This document shows, piece by piece, positions 1 to 14,251 of a stretch of 64,000 nt of DNA (position 1 is its first letter; each line of letters begins with the position of its first letter). Below the pieces are notes generated by a model that did no database searches, had not been told where the DNA came from, and saw only the letters and a program-made list of their open reading frames with translations. A program made the position numbers and the translations under genes. The DNA lies in the NCBI GenBank assembly GCA_021030905.1, contig JAGFMI010000012.1:372001-436000 (forward strand), in the 5' to 3' direction. This stretch comes from Pyrenula massariospora (taxonomy: Eukaryota; Ascomycota; Eurotiomycetes; Pyrenulales; Pyrenulaceae).

Positions 1-358
1 GCAAATGATCAACCTGGAAGATGCGGAGCTAGATAGCAGAAGTCATGGTGTATCCATTTATTAGCCCGACTGGCGGCAGTGCTTACGATCGAACGCGCCA
101 TGGCTTCTGATAGCCGGCTTCGGTGGGCTTATTTGTTTTCATGTTCGCGAACCTTGGTCTACTTCAGACGTCAACAAGAATTGATATCTAATGGGGAAAT
201 TGCCTAGCATAAGGATAATGCAGCTTTTTTAGTTGAAACTTTTTCATCCTAGAAGAACGTCCGCAAGAACAGCGCTTGTATTAGGAGACAAGGCTAATTC
301 CACGATCTATTGGTACATTTTTCTCGTTTGACCACGTTCCGTTCATTACGTGCTAAGA
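1..358. other. Left-edge intergenic DNA
   Basis: I see no open reading frame or recognisable element. It is the 3' flank of the minus-strand gene that ends at 359. Confidence 0.5.
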
Positions 359-1694
359 CTACTTCTGGCCCTGATACACTAACCCGCTTCTGCACCCATC
401 GAACCATATCTGAGACTCTACAGGAGAGCCTGGGCTGCGATGGTGGTAGAACTCTTCCAATTTGATCTTCATATTACCATCTTTCCACATGAAAGGCGAT
501 CCCACTCGAAGTAAACAGCCAAGTTGGGCGGCAGCTATTGGTCCTGCAGATACGTATTGTAGAACATTGTCCTGGACCTCGACTGGCAACGAATGAATAG
601 GGGTAGAAACTGGACTGTAGGTCGTGTGTGTCGCCCAAATGAGATAGTCCAATGCTAAGTTTGATGGAGATATCGTTTCATAGTTGCCACTGAAAAGTGG
701 CTGAGGTGCAGTATGCTCGAGCACGTTCAAGCTGTTAACGCAGCATAGCGCGATATCCCTGATAGAAAGGACCATGTACCGTGTCTGTAGGTAGCCATTA
801 CCTTGTTTCGAAGGGGCTTGAGCTTCCAAGAGATTTTGAGAGGCAGCATGTTTTCGAGCCTTTGACAGCCCTTCCGAAATCGTGTCGCAGAGCACGGCAT
901 AGATATCACCAAGGCGCACGATGTCGGCTTCAAATGGTTGCCATTCTGGGAGACGGGCGCAGGGTACATACCGACCGGAATCGCCGTTATAGCTCCTTCC
1001 AGGATTGTTTCGACTCCCGGTAACCTCAGAGATTGTAAAATCAACGGTTGCAAGCCGTATCATGCCTCTTGCAAGGACTCTACGTGTCAGGTAATTGTAG
1101 TTGTTTCGGAAAATGTGCCGCCACTGGTGGTTGAAGTCTCGAAGCATGCGATGTGCCAAAGCATGTATTCTTGCATCGATTTGGATATGTGGTGTCCAAA
1201 CACGAGTTTTCGAGTCAATCATCGAATTGATCGGTGAAGGCACAGGAGGTCCGAGAAACTGCATATCCGCCATGGTCACCGCACGCTCTCGAAGAAGAAC
1301 AAGGGCGATTCTGCAATGACCGTTGCGATTCGTGTGGAGCAGAACATCGTTATCGATGTCGAATACCCAAAGGGACTGGAAATGACACTGCCGTTTATCA
1401 CCAAACGGATTCACGACGTCATACTTTTCACTTTTGTCCCAATTGAACTTTAGCTTGTCGCGCAACGTGTCAAAGGCCACTTCTATAGATGTCTTTAGCA
1501 TTACAGATAGGACTCGCGTGCAGTCAGAAGAGAAGCTTACCTCTGATCGATCCAAGCAAGACCCTATTAAAAAGCTGCAATGACTCTTCGTCGCTTTCAT
1601 CGGTCCTCCGAGCGCTGACGATAACTCTCTCTTTCTCAAGCGAAATATGCGAAGAAGGCCGGAGTAGATTAATCAGAATAGCCGGAGGCGACAT
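359..1694 (-). CDS. Conserved fungal protein of unknown function
   Basis: Two exons: complement(359..1482, 1541..1694), 425 aa. I chose the ATG at 1694-1692 because a good intron (donor GTAAGC, TGCTAAAG branch region, acceptor CTATAG, 58 nt) joins a stop-free upstream exon to the main frame. The simple long frame starting at 1639 reads through that intron in a different upstream frame and is probably wrong at its N-terminus. The C-terminal part begins LPVEVQDNVLQYVSAGP and continues with GSPFMWKDG and VESQIWF. From memory this resembles the end of an uncharacterised ascomycete family, in which the first stretch looks F-box-like. No catalytic motif, signal peptide or membrane segment is visible, and the function is unknown. 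Confidence 0.7.
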
Positions 1695-5057
<3,363 letters not shown>

Positions 5058-5581
5058 GATGAGAGATTGATGCAAGTTTGGGTGGGAGGGCTGAGTTCTC
5101 TGCTCCTGTAGGTAGCTCTGATGATCATTCATCGAGACAAAGATCTGTAAATGGCTCAGACTGATCCTGTAGCTGCGATGTAAGTGTTAAAGCAAAGGGA
5201 TCGGCGGTGGTCCTGCCTCTGTCTCCACTACCATTCAAGGATAGATAGAAAATGAAACCTGCCTACTCTTTGGCGCACAAGCTGGGTACTTCCTACCGAC
5301 ATTTGTGGATTTGCTTACACCGCGTCAATACATCCTCTTCATTCTTCTCAGAGAAGGACAACCTCCAGGTACACACGTACAGTAGATTCCCCGCCAAGAT
5401 CAATCGCTCCGTCTTTCGGTGCGGGGAGCAGAACCACGCCCGCTCAACTTTTTTTGAACATTTTCATGGCCACACTATCTCAGGAGTCACGAAGCGACTG
5501 AGCACTTCCATCCATGCGTCATACACACTTATGAGCTATACTTCAGCTTCCTCCTAGTGATAATCCCGCAATTTCTAGAAA
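5058..5581. other. Intergenic katG-cms1
   Basis: Contains the katG 3' region and the cms1 promoter. No supported gene. Confidence 0.5.
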
Positions 5582-6499
5582 ATGACCATGTCTATCGACG
5601 TCGATGTCGACTCCCAGACCCAAACACTTACCTACACGCCTCCGTCCCCACACCGAAAGATCCAGCACAAGCGCAAACGCGCACAAAGAGACGACGGTGA
5701 ACGAGAAAGAGAGGGGGAGCGGCTGGACAAAAATCCTATAAAAGAAGCTCAATTGAAGAAAAAGTCTAGACCTCAACCTACATCCACAAAGCGATCTACA
5801 AAAAAGCACCACAAACCTCCCCGAGCTCCAACTTCCACCCCCAGACCACAACTCACACCCGAAAATATCGACACCACCATCGCGCACCTCGACCCGCCCC
5901 TCCTCGCCGACCTCTTCGCCCAAAAATCCAAAAAGCACCTCCCCACCCTCACCCCCCTCGACGCAATCCCTAGCACCGCCTTCCTCGACACCACCCCCTT
6001 CGCCCCACCCCGAACCCTCCCCAACCTCCCAACCTACCTAACCACCTTCACCCCCGGCGGCATACCCTCCCTCACCCACCCCCCGCCCCACCCAGCATCC
6101 CCACACACCCTCCTCCTCACCCCCTCCGCCCCCCGCGCCCTAACCCTCACCCGCGCCCTCCGCCCCCCCTTCCAAACCCCGCACTCATCCGTCTCCAAGC
6201 TCTTCGCCAAGCACATCAAGCTCGCCGACGCACAAGCAATGGTAACAAAAACTCATATGGGCATCGGGGTGGGCACGCCGCAAAGGGTGCTGGATTTGTT
6301 GGAAAGCGGGGTGTTGCGGGCGGGGGGGCTGAGGAGGGTGGTGGTTGATGGGTCGTGGCGGGATGTGAAGGGGAGGGGGGTTTGGGATGGGGGGGAGGTG
6401 TGGGGGGCGGTTGTGGGGGTTTTGGGGTGCGAGGGGGTGAGGGGACGGTTGGGGGAGGGGAGGGAGGAGGCGGAGGGGGTGAAGGTGCTTGTTTTTTGA
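5582..6499 (+). CDS. cms1: Cms1-like 90S pre-ribosome (SSU processome) protein
   Basis: 305 aa, single exon. The N-terminal 85 residues are low-complexity and very basic (KIQHKRKRAQR, QLKKKSRPQP), which fits a nucleolar protein. The C-terminal half carries the Cms1 signature SKLFAKHIKLADAQAMV followed by THMGIGVGTPQRVLDLLESG, resembling the DEAD-helicase-like core of yeast Cms1 and human CMSS1, which associate with the U3-containing 90S particle. Start choice is MTMSIDV; the second Met, two residues on, is equally possible. Base composition is odd: the coding strand is strongly C-rich up to about 6240 and strongly G-rich from about 6290 to the stop. This leaves long Pro-rich frames open on the opposite strand that are not genes. 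Confidence 0.85.
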   Translation: MTMSIDVDVDSQTQTLTYTPPSPHRKIQHKRKRAQRDDGEREREGERLDKNPIKEAQLKKKSRPQPTSTKRSTKKHHKPPRAPTSTPRPQLTPENIDTTIAHLDPPLLADLFAQKSKKHLPTLTPLDAIPSTAFLDTTPFAPPRTLPNLPTYLTTFTPGGIPSLTHPPPHPASPHTLLLTPSAPRALTLTRALRPPFQTPHSSVSKLFAKHIKLADAQAMVTKTHMGIGVGTPQRVLDLLESGVLRAGGLRRVVVDGSWRDVKGRGVWDGGEVWGAVVGVLGCEGVRGRLGEGREEAEGVKVLVF

Positions 6500-7924
6500 T
6501 GGGAGAGGGCGGGTTTGAACGTGGGAGGATGATGGTATGAAGGAGGAAGGAGGGAGCGCGCAACTGGCTGTGTTCTTGAAGAGACTGGGAATGGCATGCC
6601 ACACATAAGGAGGTGACATTCAAAAGGAACTGTAAAAGCAACAAGAAGAGGCGCCTGAACCTTGGTATGCACTGTTAGGATAGGAAACAGACTAGCTGTA
6701 GTGCCATACCTGCACATATTCTGACCATAGATGTACAGAGAAACCGCCATATAAGCATCCAGGGTGTTCCCCATTGATTGATCTTTTCGTAGACCCCCTC
6801 GGAATGATAGCGGCCGCCATTTTGGAAAACATTTGGTCTGTGAAGACTTTGCTCTATCGAGACCGAAAGAAGATGTGAAGGCTGGGTGATGGGACAGTTG
6901 CTCATATCAAAGTTTTCACTGTACGAGTAATCGGAACTACCCACCCGGAGACTCTCTTCTGAGACACGGCAAGGTACAGATAAACACGTGTCAATGAGCT
7001 TTCATTTACAATTCCGTGGCTCTTCATTCAATATAGGCAACAAAGCGTAATAGCCTAACACTGTGAAAGTATTAGGCAAGAGCGATATCCTCTCTAAAGT
7101 TCCGATATCAAGGGCTGTACACACAGAACCGCCTTCTTCCCGTCAGGTACTGAAAGGTGTACAACAAGGATAAGAGATTGAAACAGAGACCCAAGCCGTT
7201 CTTCAAACAGCTACTTCGGTGACATTCTTATTAACCCATCTGTGTTCTTGGTAAAGAAGTGTATACTTTACGACAAATTCCACTTCTCATTTACATTTGA
7301 TGGTAGCGAGCAATTGTAAGTGTACGCTAAACATTGGCGGCGCAGCAGTATCCAATACGATCCATCACCCACGTGACCGAAGTACCGAGCAGAGCGTGCC
7401 TGGGTGTGGTGCAGAATGTGAAGCTTGTTGTTCTAACTTGGACACATTGTCGGTGCGGCTTTGCTATGTAGCAATGTGCCATGACGCTCCGCACGGGACG
7501 GTGGCTCCTGCTCCACGACCACGGTGGGCGGGTACCTACCGACCGAGTTGAGGAAGCGACTGCGCGGACGGGCAGTATGCTGTAGGGAATAGAGGTTGTC
7601 AGAGTCCTGTTGGTCGGCGGACAACCCCCGGAGGAGGCTTGAATGGTCGGTATAAACTTGGTATTTTTAGAAAAAACTTGATGCAGTCGCCTGCGAGCGA
7701 GATTGACAAACCCATGTACGTCGCTGTTGCTCCTGCTTTACGAAATCGGTGATTGGGGAGGCGAAGGAATCATAGGGGTAGGCGGAGTAACCGTGTATCG
7801 TCCTCAGCGTCTGCGCAGGTTTTTGAGCGTTTTTGTCATACTGTACATTGTTGAACGGCTCGGCTGCTTATGACAAGGCGCACAAGAGGCCTTCCTGACC
7901 CTGCTGGATATCTTGGTACTGCTG

Positions 7925-8220
7925 TTGCTGACACGGATAACGTTGTCGCCGTCATCAAGCATTGTTTCACATGTCACTGCCTGTCGACTAGCAGCAATGA
8001 ACATTCCTACCTTCCAGATTGGAATATAGAGAGATTTCGCGATGTTGTCAGACGGCCACAAGTGAGATCTTTGCAGCTCCACTGTAGGTCTTGCTGACGC
8101 TGAAACAGATAGCATGGTCTAACTTGCATCGAGCATCGTTTCACATGTCTTTGTCCGTTGACTAGTGACGGAAACATACCTACCTTCCAGATTCGCACCT
8201 AGATGAGGGATTTCGCAATG
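7925..8220. repeat. Diverged tandem duplication
   Basis: Two units, 7925-8044 and 8091-8220, align over about 120 nt. Shared blocks are TTGCTGAC, then CATC(A/G)AGCAT(T/C)GTTTCACATGTC, GACTAG and CCTACCTTCCAGATT, ending at GATTTCGC(G/A)ATG. Offsets drift from 166 to 176 nt, so small indels have accumulated. I do not recognise the source. Confidence 0.75.
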
Positions 8221-8325
8221 GCGCCGAAAATGCTCGATGGCGTTCAGAAACGACATGATTAGAGCTCGGCTACCATGACTTCCCTCCAGCCCTTTGTGCT
8301 GGGAGATGGTGGGTCTCTTCGCGCT

Positions 8326-8502
8326 GTAGGTGTTCATTTGGGGGGCCGTTATGCACCTGAGGCCAGGATGTCGACAGACTATGTCCTGGAGCGCGATCTG
8401 ATCGCTGTTTCTCCTGGGCAGAGTGGGCGGCGGGCATATAGCTCACGTCTTTATCATGTTCCTGACGGGAGTTGTGTTGTCTATTTGGAGCACCGTTGTG
8501 CA
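8326..8502. repeat. Short diverged direct repeat
   Basis: A segment of about 30 nt, 8326-8355, recurs at 8471-8502. Both carry a GT-rich lead, ATTTGG, then CCGTT(A/G)TGCA. It sits just right of the 7925-8220 duplication and may belong to the same decayed unit. Confidence 0.5.
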
Positions 8503-10457
8503 TATCGTATGTTGACTATCTAATTCAGTGGGTTGGGGATTCTGGCCGCCAATTCCTTCACATGCTCGAGCCTTAGCTTATCATTCCGCTGGTGCATGTT
8601 GAAGGTGGAGCCCATTAGTGATGAGAGTGCGGACTTTGCATGAGATACGTGGTTGAGGAGTGGCCCCGAGATCGCGGACTGCATTTGGCGGGGCGCGGAT
8701 GATGTCCGCCTACTATGTTTATCAATTGAACAGGGAGACTTACCATGAGGCATTTACAAAACTTTTGCTGTAATGCTGCTTGTTGAGGGTATGGAGAAAA
8801 TGATAACGTGTGGAGACGGTTCGAGAGCTCGTCACGAGAGAATGTCTAGCGACAAATCTGGACTTTCTTAGATCTTTTCGAAGCTATGTTGACCCAACAA
8901 TGCGGTTCTTGGAAGTCGGAGCGGAGACATTCTGTTGAGCGGTGTCGACTGGGGACCAACGGCACGGGCGAGTTCCTGGTAGCTGGTACCAGAGTGGATG
9001 AAAAAGATGTCGATTACCTAGCTGCTGGGTCTGAAAATAGAGGTAGCGAGCAGGTACCTACGACCTGGGACGTCTAGAGCCGCTGAGACTTTCGGTGGGA
9101 TTTGGCGGCCAATTGCAGGCGAAAGTGCAGGTCAGGTGAGCTGGCAGCAAACGACGGCGAGACGCGCGAAGGCGAAACAGCGGAGACCATCCGTGCCCCG
9201 AGGGCTGATCTGGATTTCTTGCAGGTCACGCTGGCCGTGGAGGCTGACGAGGTGGCAGGAATTGGGGCCTTCTTGACTATCAATCTTGCCCTCTCAGCAT
9301 CTTGCTCTGCCGCCACCCGGCCCACCACTAGCTAGCCCCAAGCTGCCCAACGGCCGCTTCTCCACGCGCCAAGCGCCCACTACCGACGGTAAACCCGGGG
9401 ATTTGGATTTGGTGAGGTATCTGATCGTGGGCTTTGGTGAGTCAGCTCATGGGAGCATCCAGCCATAGTTCGAAGAGACGAGTGCAGGAAAGTACGCGAT
9501 ATTTCTCTTTGCGGAACTCGCGTACCATCTCCGACCCGTGTGCACACGTTACACCAAAGGAGGCCGGAAGTGATAGTCAGGGGCGTCCAGTACGAGTCGT
9601 GCGCTGTATTGGTGGCCAGATGCGGTCAGACGGGGATCGGGGATGGAGCAGCCTGTAAGCCTTCGATGGAAAGTTCTCTGCAGGCGACTAAGGGACTGAG
9701 GGACTCACTAAGGGTCTTTCGGGCCACGGCTTGACGGCACTCGACGCCGTTTGGGGCAAGCGCCGTCTCTCTTGACGCGCATCCTCATTTTGCGCCACCC
9801 CGGCGAACGGCACGGCTGAGCGAGAGTTTGTGGTCGCTTGACACCGTGTTCCACCGGAAGGGTAGCAACGGCATGTGGGAGAGAACGCTCGTCGGTGGCT
9901 GATCGTTGACCATATCTTCCCCCTCTGGTGTTTGATTTGCTCGGTAGATCTCGCGAATCAGCTCCTCAGGGACGAGAAGGCTGAGGCGAGTCGACGTGCG
10001 AATTCTGAACAATTAGCGGCTGGCGTTCTGGGGATCACTCGAGATTTGCCCATTGGCGTGGGTGGCTACGAGGCCAATCATCATAGGGGGGTGTCGTGAT
10101 TTGCGGACCCCCCCGCATAAGCTCGGAGCCTCTACCCGGACTTCGAGCTGCAGCAGCAGCCCTTTGTGAAGGACGGGGGCGGCCCAACACACACCACGAC
10201 GCCCTTTTGATTACGGGCGCTGTGCAACTGAACACCACACCACACCACACGTTACATACGCGCCTCAGGGTCCTTTGTTCTTACCTCATGGCCAAAAGCC
10301 TCAGTAGCATTGCTAAAACCAGCTTCAGGGCTCGTGGGAACATTGCATTTCCGCCCATCATTCATGCTAATCTCAAAGGATCTGCCGGGGGTGGAGGCTT
10401 CCCTGCCTCATGAAGCTTAAAAGAAGCTTGAGGCGGTCGAGTCCTGCTGGCTTCTGG

Positions 10458-11076
10458 CTGGGGAAATGGAGACAAAGCGCCTCGTACGCTCCCCATTCCC
10501 TGCACAGCCAGTACAGCATCGTGAAAAGTGTCACATGTCAATCTTCATGATCTAAATCTATGCTAGACAATCAAATGCAGCCAGATCAAATGGCATTTCT
10601 TAATTGGCGGTGGAAATCCCCAGTGAGCAGCGCCCTGACTGAGAGATCCTCACGAACACCACCGTTCTGGCATACGGGCAGCAGCACCGTCAAGGTTACA
10701 TTTTAGTATGAAGAAGTCTTGCTGCGTCCAGATTCCAATCTCGGACTCACCTCGACAGCCAATGGCCCGCCAGCTACGGTTCGCTTCTTCCTGGTCGGCT
10801 CCCCCGAACCCTTGCTAGCTTGCAGCGACACCATCAATCAGAGACCCGCCCCGTATACTTTCGCTCCACTAGCCCAAGCGGCAGACTCCCTGACCATGTG
10901 CCCCTCGCCGCCTAGACTATTCCAAGTCCCATGTGTTCACGATCCATACCCCAGCAGTCGTAGTAGTAGTAATGAATTTGCCCAGGGGACAAGAAAAGAG
11001 GCGCGACGTGGTGGGCGTGCTGAGGCTTGCGATGCCACCAAATTATAAACACCCACATTCCCCGCCGTTTCCCCAG
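10458..11076. promoter_or_regulatory. Four CreA-type (SYGGRG) sites upstream of the sugar porter
   Basis: CTGGGG occurs at 10458-10463. Its reverse complement CCCCAG occurs at 10618-10623, 10949-10954 and 11071-11076. Single sites are common by chance, but four within 930 bp of a sugar-transporter start fit carbon catabolite control by CreA/Mig1. Binding is inferred. Confidence 0.45.
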
Positions 11077-11267
11077 TAAACATTTTTCCCTTTCCGCCAT
11101 CTTGCGCTTTTCCAACACTCTTGGTCGGGTCGGAGGCTGACCTATTCTATCCTTCACGGTGCCTTCACTTCACATCAACCCTTCACTGTGCCCGGTGATT
11201 CTTTGGTGAGTTCACTGATTTTGCACCTCGCCGTACCTATCCTCACCCATCCCTACCAATCTTTTCC

Positions 11268-11275
11268 TATAAATA
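11268..11275 (+). promoter_or_regulatory. TATA box of the sugar porter
   Basis: TATAAATA lies 112 nt before the ATG at 11388, with CCAAT at 11256-11260. Pyrimidine-rich DNA follows up to the start. Confidence 0.6.
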
Positions 11276-11387
11276 TTCCCCCTTCTCGAAAAATTCCTTC
11301 TCCGCACCTCGCCAATTATCTTACACTGACCCTAAAATCTAGATTCTGAAGTCTACCACAGTCTTTTGCATACTATAATCAGCCATC

Positions 11388-13191
11388 ATGCCAGGAGGCT
11401 CTGTGCCAACGCTGACCGCGACGGCGGACGTCAGCCGTATCGAGGCGCCCGTCACATTCAAGGCCTACTTGATGTGTGTCTTTGCGTCTTTTGGTGGTAT
11501 TTACTTCGGCTATGACTCTGGCTACATCAACGGCGTTGTCGCTATGAACTACTATATCAACCTGCAAACCGGCAAGCCTATCCCAGGTGCTGATGCCACC
11601 AAGGCCGAAAAGAGTGCCTTTGCTCTGCCTTCCTGGGAAAAGTCGCTCATTGTCTCAATCCTGTCCTGTGGTACTTTCTTTGGAGCTCTGATTGCGGGGG
11701 ATATTGCGGACTGGATTGGGCGTCGTCTGACTATCATCTCCGGCTGCGGCATCTTCCTGATCGGTGTCATCCTTCAGACTGCCAGTGGCCACGGACTTGG
11801 CCTCATTGTCCCTGGTCGTCTGATTGCTGGTATTGGTGTTGGCTTTGTCTCTGCCATCATCATTCTATACATGTCTGAAATTGCTCCTAAGCGAGTTCGA
11901 GGCGCCATTGTTTCTGGTTACCAATTCTGCATTACCATCGGACTCATGCTTGCATCTTGCGTGACCTACGGTACCCAGAATTACACAGACACCGGTTCCT
12001 ACCGCATTCCTATTGCCTTGCAGATGTTGTTCGCCATGATCCTTGGTGAGTGATACTCTTACTTTCTTTTCGCTGCATTTCGCTAACGATGCCCAGCTGG
12101 CGGTCTCCTCTTCTTGCCTGACTCCCCTCGTTACTTTGTGAAGCGTGGGCGGCTCGACCGAGCCACCGATGTATTGGCTAGACTCAGGGGCCAACCCCAC
12201 GACTCGGAGTATATTCAACAAGAACTCGCTGAAATTGTTGCCAACCACGAATACGAGCTCTCAGTGATCCCTCAAGGAGGATGGTTCCACTCATGGTACA
12301 ACTGCTTCACTGGAGGCCTGTTCCGTCCCAGCAGCAACCTTCGCCGTACAATCCTAGGAAGTAAGTGTAACCGATCATCATGTCTCGAATATAACTAACG
12401 CATCTTCTAGCGAGCTTGCAGATGATGCAGCAATGGACGGGTGTCAATTTCATCTTCTACTTTGGTACAACTTTCTTCCAGCAGCTTGGCTCCATTAAGA
12501 ACCCATTTTTGACTTCCATGATCACCACTATCATAAATGTTGTGTCCACTCCACTCTCCTTCTGGACAATTGAGAGGTTCGGCCGCCGACCTCTCCTTAT
12601 CTGGGGAGCCGCTGGTATGGTTGTATGCCAATTCATTGTTGGTATCACTGGCACTGCTGCGACTCAAACCAACCCCGTCACGAGCGCCATGATCGCCTTC
12701 ATCTGCATCTACATCTTCTTCTTTGCCACCACATGGGGTCCTGGTGCCTGGGTTGTCATCGGGGAGATCTTCCCTCTCCCCATCCGTTCCCGCGGCGTGG
12801 CTTTGTCGACTGCCTCCAACTGGCTCTGGAACTGCGTAAGTCTAAAATACAACCATCTTTCCTTGGACTGATCGGCTAACAAAACTTGTAGATTATTGCC
12901 GTCATCACACCCTACATGGTAGATCCCGACAAGGGCAACCTAAACGCCAAGGTCTTCTTCATCTGGGGCTCCCTCTGCTTCGGCTGCTTCGTCTACGCCT
13001 ACTTCCTCATCCCCGAGACCAAGGGCCTGTCCCTTGAGCAGGTCGACCGCATGATGGAGGAGTCCAACCCGCGCAACTCTAGCAAGTGGCAACCCCACAG
13101 CACCTTCGCCGCGGACATGGGTCTCACCGAGAAGGGAACCCTCAAGGCCGAGATTGTCGAGGACGTCGAGCGGAAGGGCAGCGTGGTTTAG
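11388..13191 (+). CDS. MFS sugar porter (hexose transporter type)
   Basis: Four exons: 11388..12045, 12097..12360, 12411..12835, 12892..13191; 548 aa. The introns are 51, 50 and 56 nt with GTGAGT/GTAAGT donors and CTAAC branch sites. Sugar-porter signatures are present in order: GRR after TM2 (DIADWIGRR), the central LPDSPRYFVKRGR loop (PESPR-like), ERFGRR in the second half, and PETKGLSLEQVD after TM12. With about 12 membrane segments and the family length, it should be a plasma-membrane proton-coupled monosaccharide transporter. Its similarity is to fungal high-affinity glucose transporters, but the substrate cannot be read from sequence. The promoter has four CreA-type sites, which fits glucose repression. 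Confidence 0.93.
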
Positions 13192-14251
13192 GAGATCCGC
13201 TCCCAGTACTCGCTTCAAGGCTGAGATATCTTTGTTGATGAAAACAGTTAGTTTGCTTTTTGGAAGGGGTTACCAGTGCTGGCTGGTTTCCTACAGAGTA
13301 CAAGTACATAATACCCTGGGCGATAATACATAGTATTAGCGGATAACCTTGACGGTTGTAAGCAGCCTCGAAATACGATTCATGTCCAAATACTTTGACA
13401 AATTTCGTATTTTCAATAATTCATTCCCGCTACTTTGGCCATGAGCACTCTCAATATTCTGACCCCGTAGGTGACGCTGTCCCCTTAATCTGTGGATGTG
13501 CGCCAACGAGACACGCTTGGCGTGTACCGACGCCTCCAGAACAAAGGTCAATCCTTTTTACAATGTTCGAGTACTACACTTTCATATATACCAAATCTAT
13601 CAGTCTTTCCTTACCGACCTACCCTCGGTGCACGGAAGGCGATCACTAAATCGGTTGTTGGGAAATCGGAATCAAGAGCGGATATGCATTAACTATTATA
13701 AAACAATCTTTTCATTCAATTTCATCACGACTGCTCTAGACCTCTCGAATTCTATTTCTGCATCAATGGCCTCGTTCTATATCATAGATGAATCTTACAC
13801 TTTTACCCGAGCTTGGCTAGCTATTCCATCTCCATGGCCCTTTGTATATGGATACAAGGCTGGGGAACAGAAGTCGTGGCCACAACCTCTGTCCCCCAGC
13901 CTCGATTCCTCCCCAGAAATGCCAAGCAACTTGTTCAACTCACCAAGCAATGCGCCACTCCGCACTGAACGTAGAGATAGGATTTGCCGCCCTTGTTCGC
14001 ACAGCTGTGCGCGCTCGACCAACTGCGGCTGAGCGAGTACTGACAGAGTTCGCCGTACTTTTCTTTGTTTCTTTTGATAAGTGCGAGGTTACTGCAGCGG
14101 TGAGTCCTTCTGGCCTTATTACCACTGTAACGCCCCGGGTTATCGTAGTTTGGATTCTGGGGGTATGAGTTGAAATCAACTGTAGCGTCGGTCATTTTGA
14201 CTCTTTTTGCTAGTGCTGTCTGCCTCGACATGCGCTCTCTCGCTGTTTGGA
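13192..14251. other. Intergenic with a fold-back
   Basis: Lies between the convergent sugar porter and the membrane-protein gene at 14252. A 178-codon plus frame (13496-14032) has no family resemblance and runs through the fold-back at 13855-13904, so I do not call it. Confidence 0.5.
13855..13904. repeat. Imperfect 25+25 nt palindrome (fold-back)
   Basis: The left arm 13855-13879 (CAAGGCTGGGG...GTCGTGG) pairs with the right arm 13880-13904 at 21 of 25 positions with no loop. The arm core AGGCTGG...ACAGAAGTCGTGG is shared with the fold-back at 22669-22752. This could be a very small MITE-like remnant. Confidence 0.7.

Larger units (their letters stand above)
6500..11387. other. 4.9 kb gene-poor stretch
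   Basis: No reading frame here resembles a protein family or joins others through convincing introns. The longest frames are about 110 codons. Diverged direct repeats lie at 7925-8220 and 8326-8502. The part from 8900 to 10450 is GC-richer than its surroundings. The last kilobase is the likely promoter of the sugar porter, with CreA-type sites and a TATA box. The stretch could hold non-coding transcripts or a decayed gene, but nothing in it identifies either. Confidence 0.5.

Noticed and set aside
6185-6774. Several long Pro/His-rich minus frames opposite the cms1 3' half
   Set aside because: They stay open only because the cms1 coding strand is G-rich there; three overlapping frames are open at once, as expected from skew.
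13496-14032. 178-codon plus frame
   Set aside because: No start context, no family resemblance, mixed composition, and it runs through the fold-back at 13855-13904.
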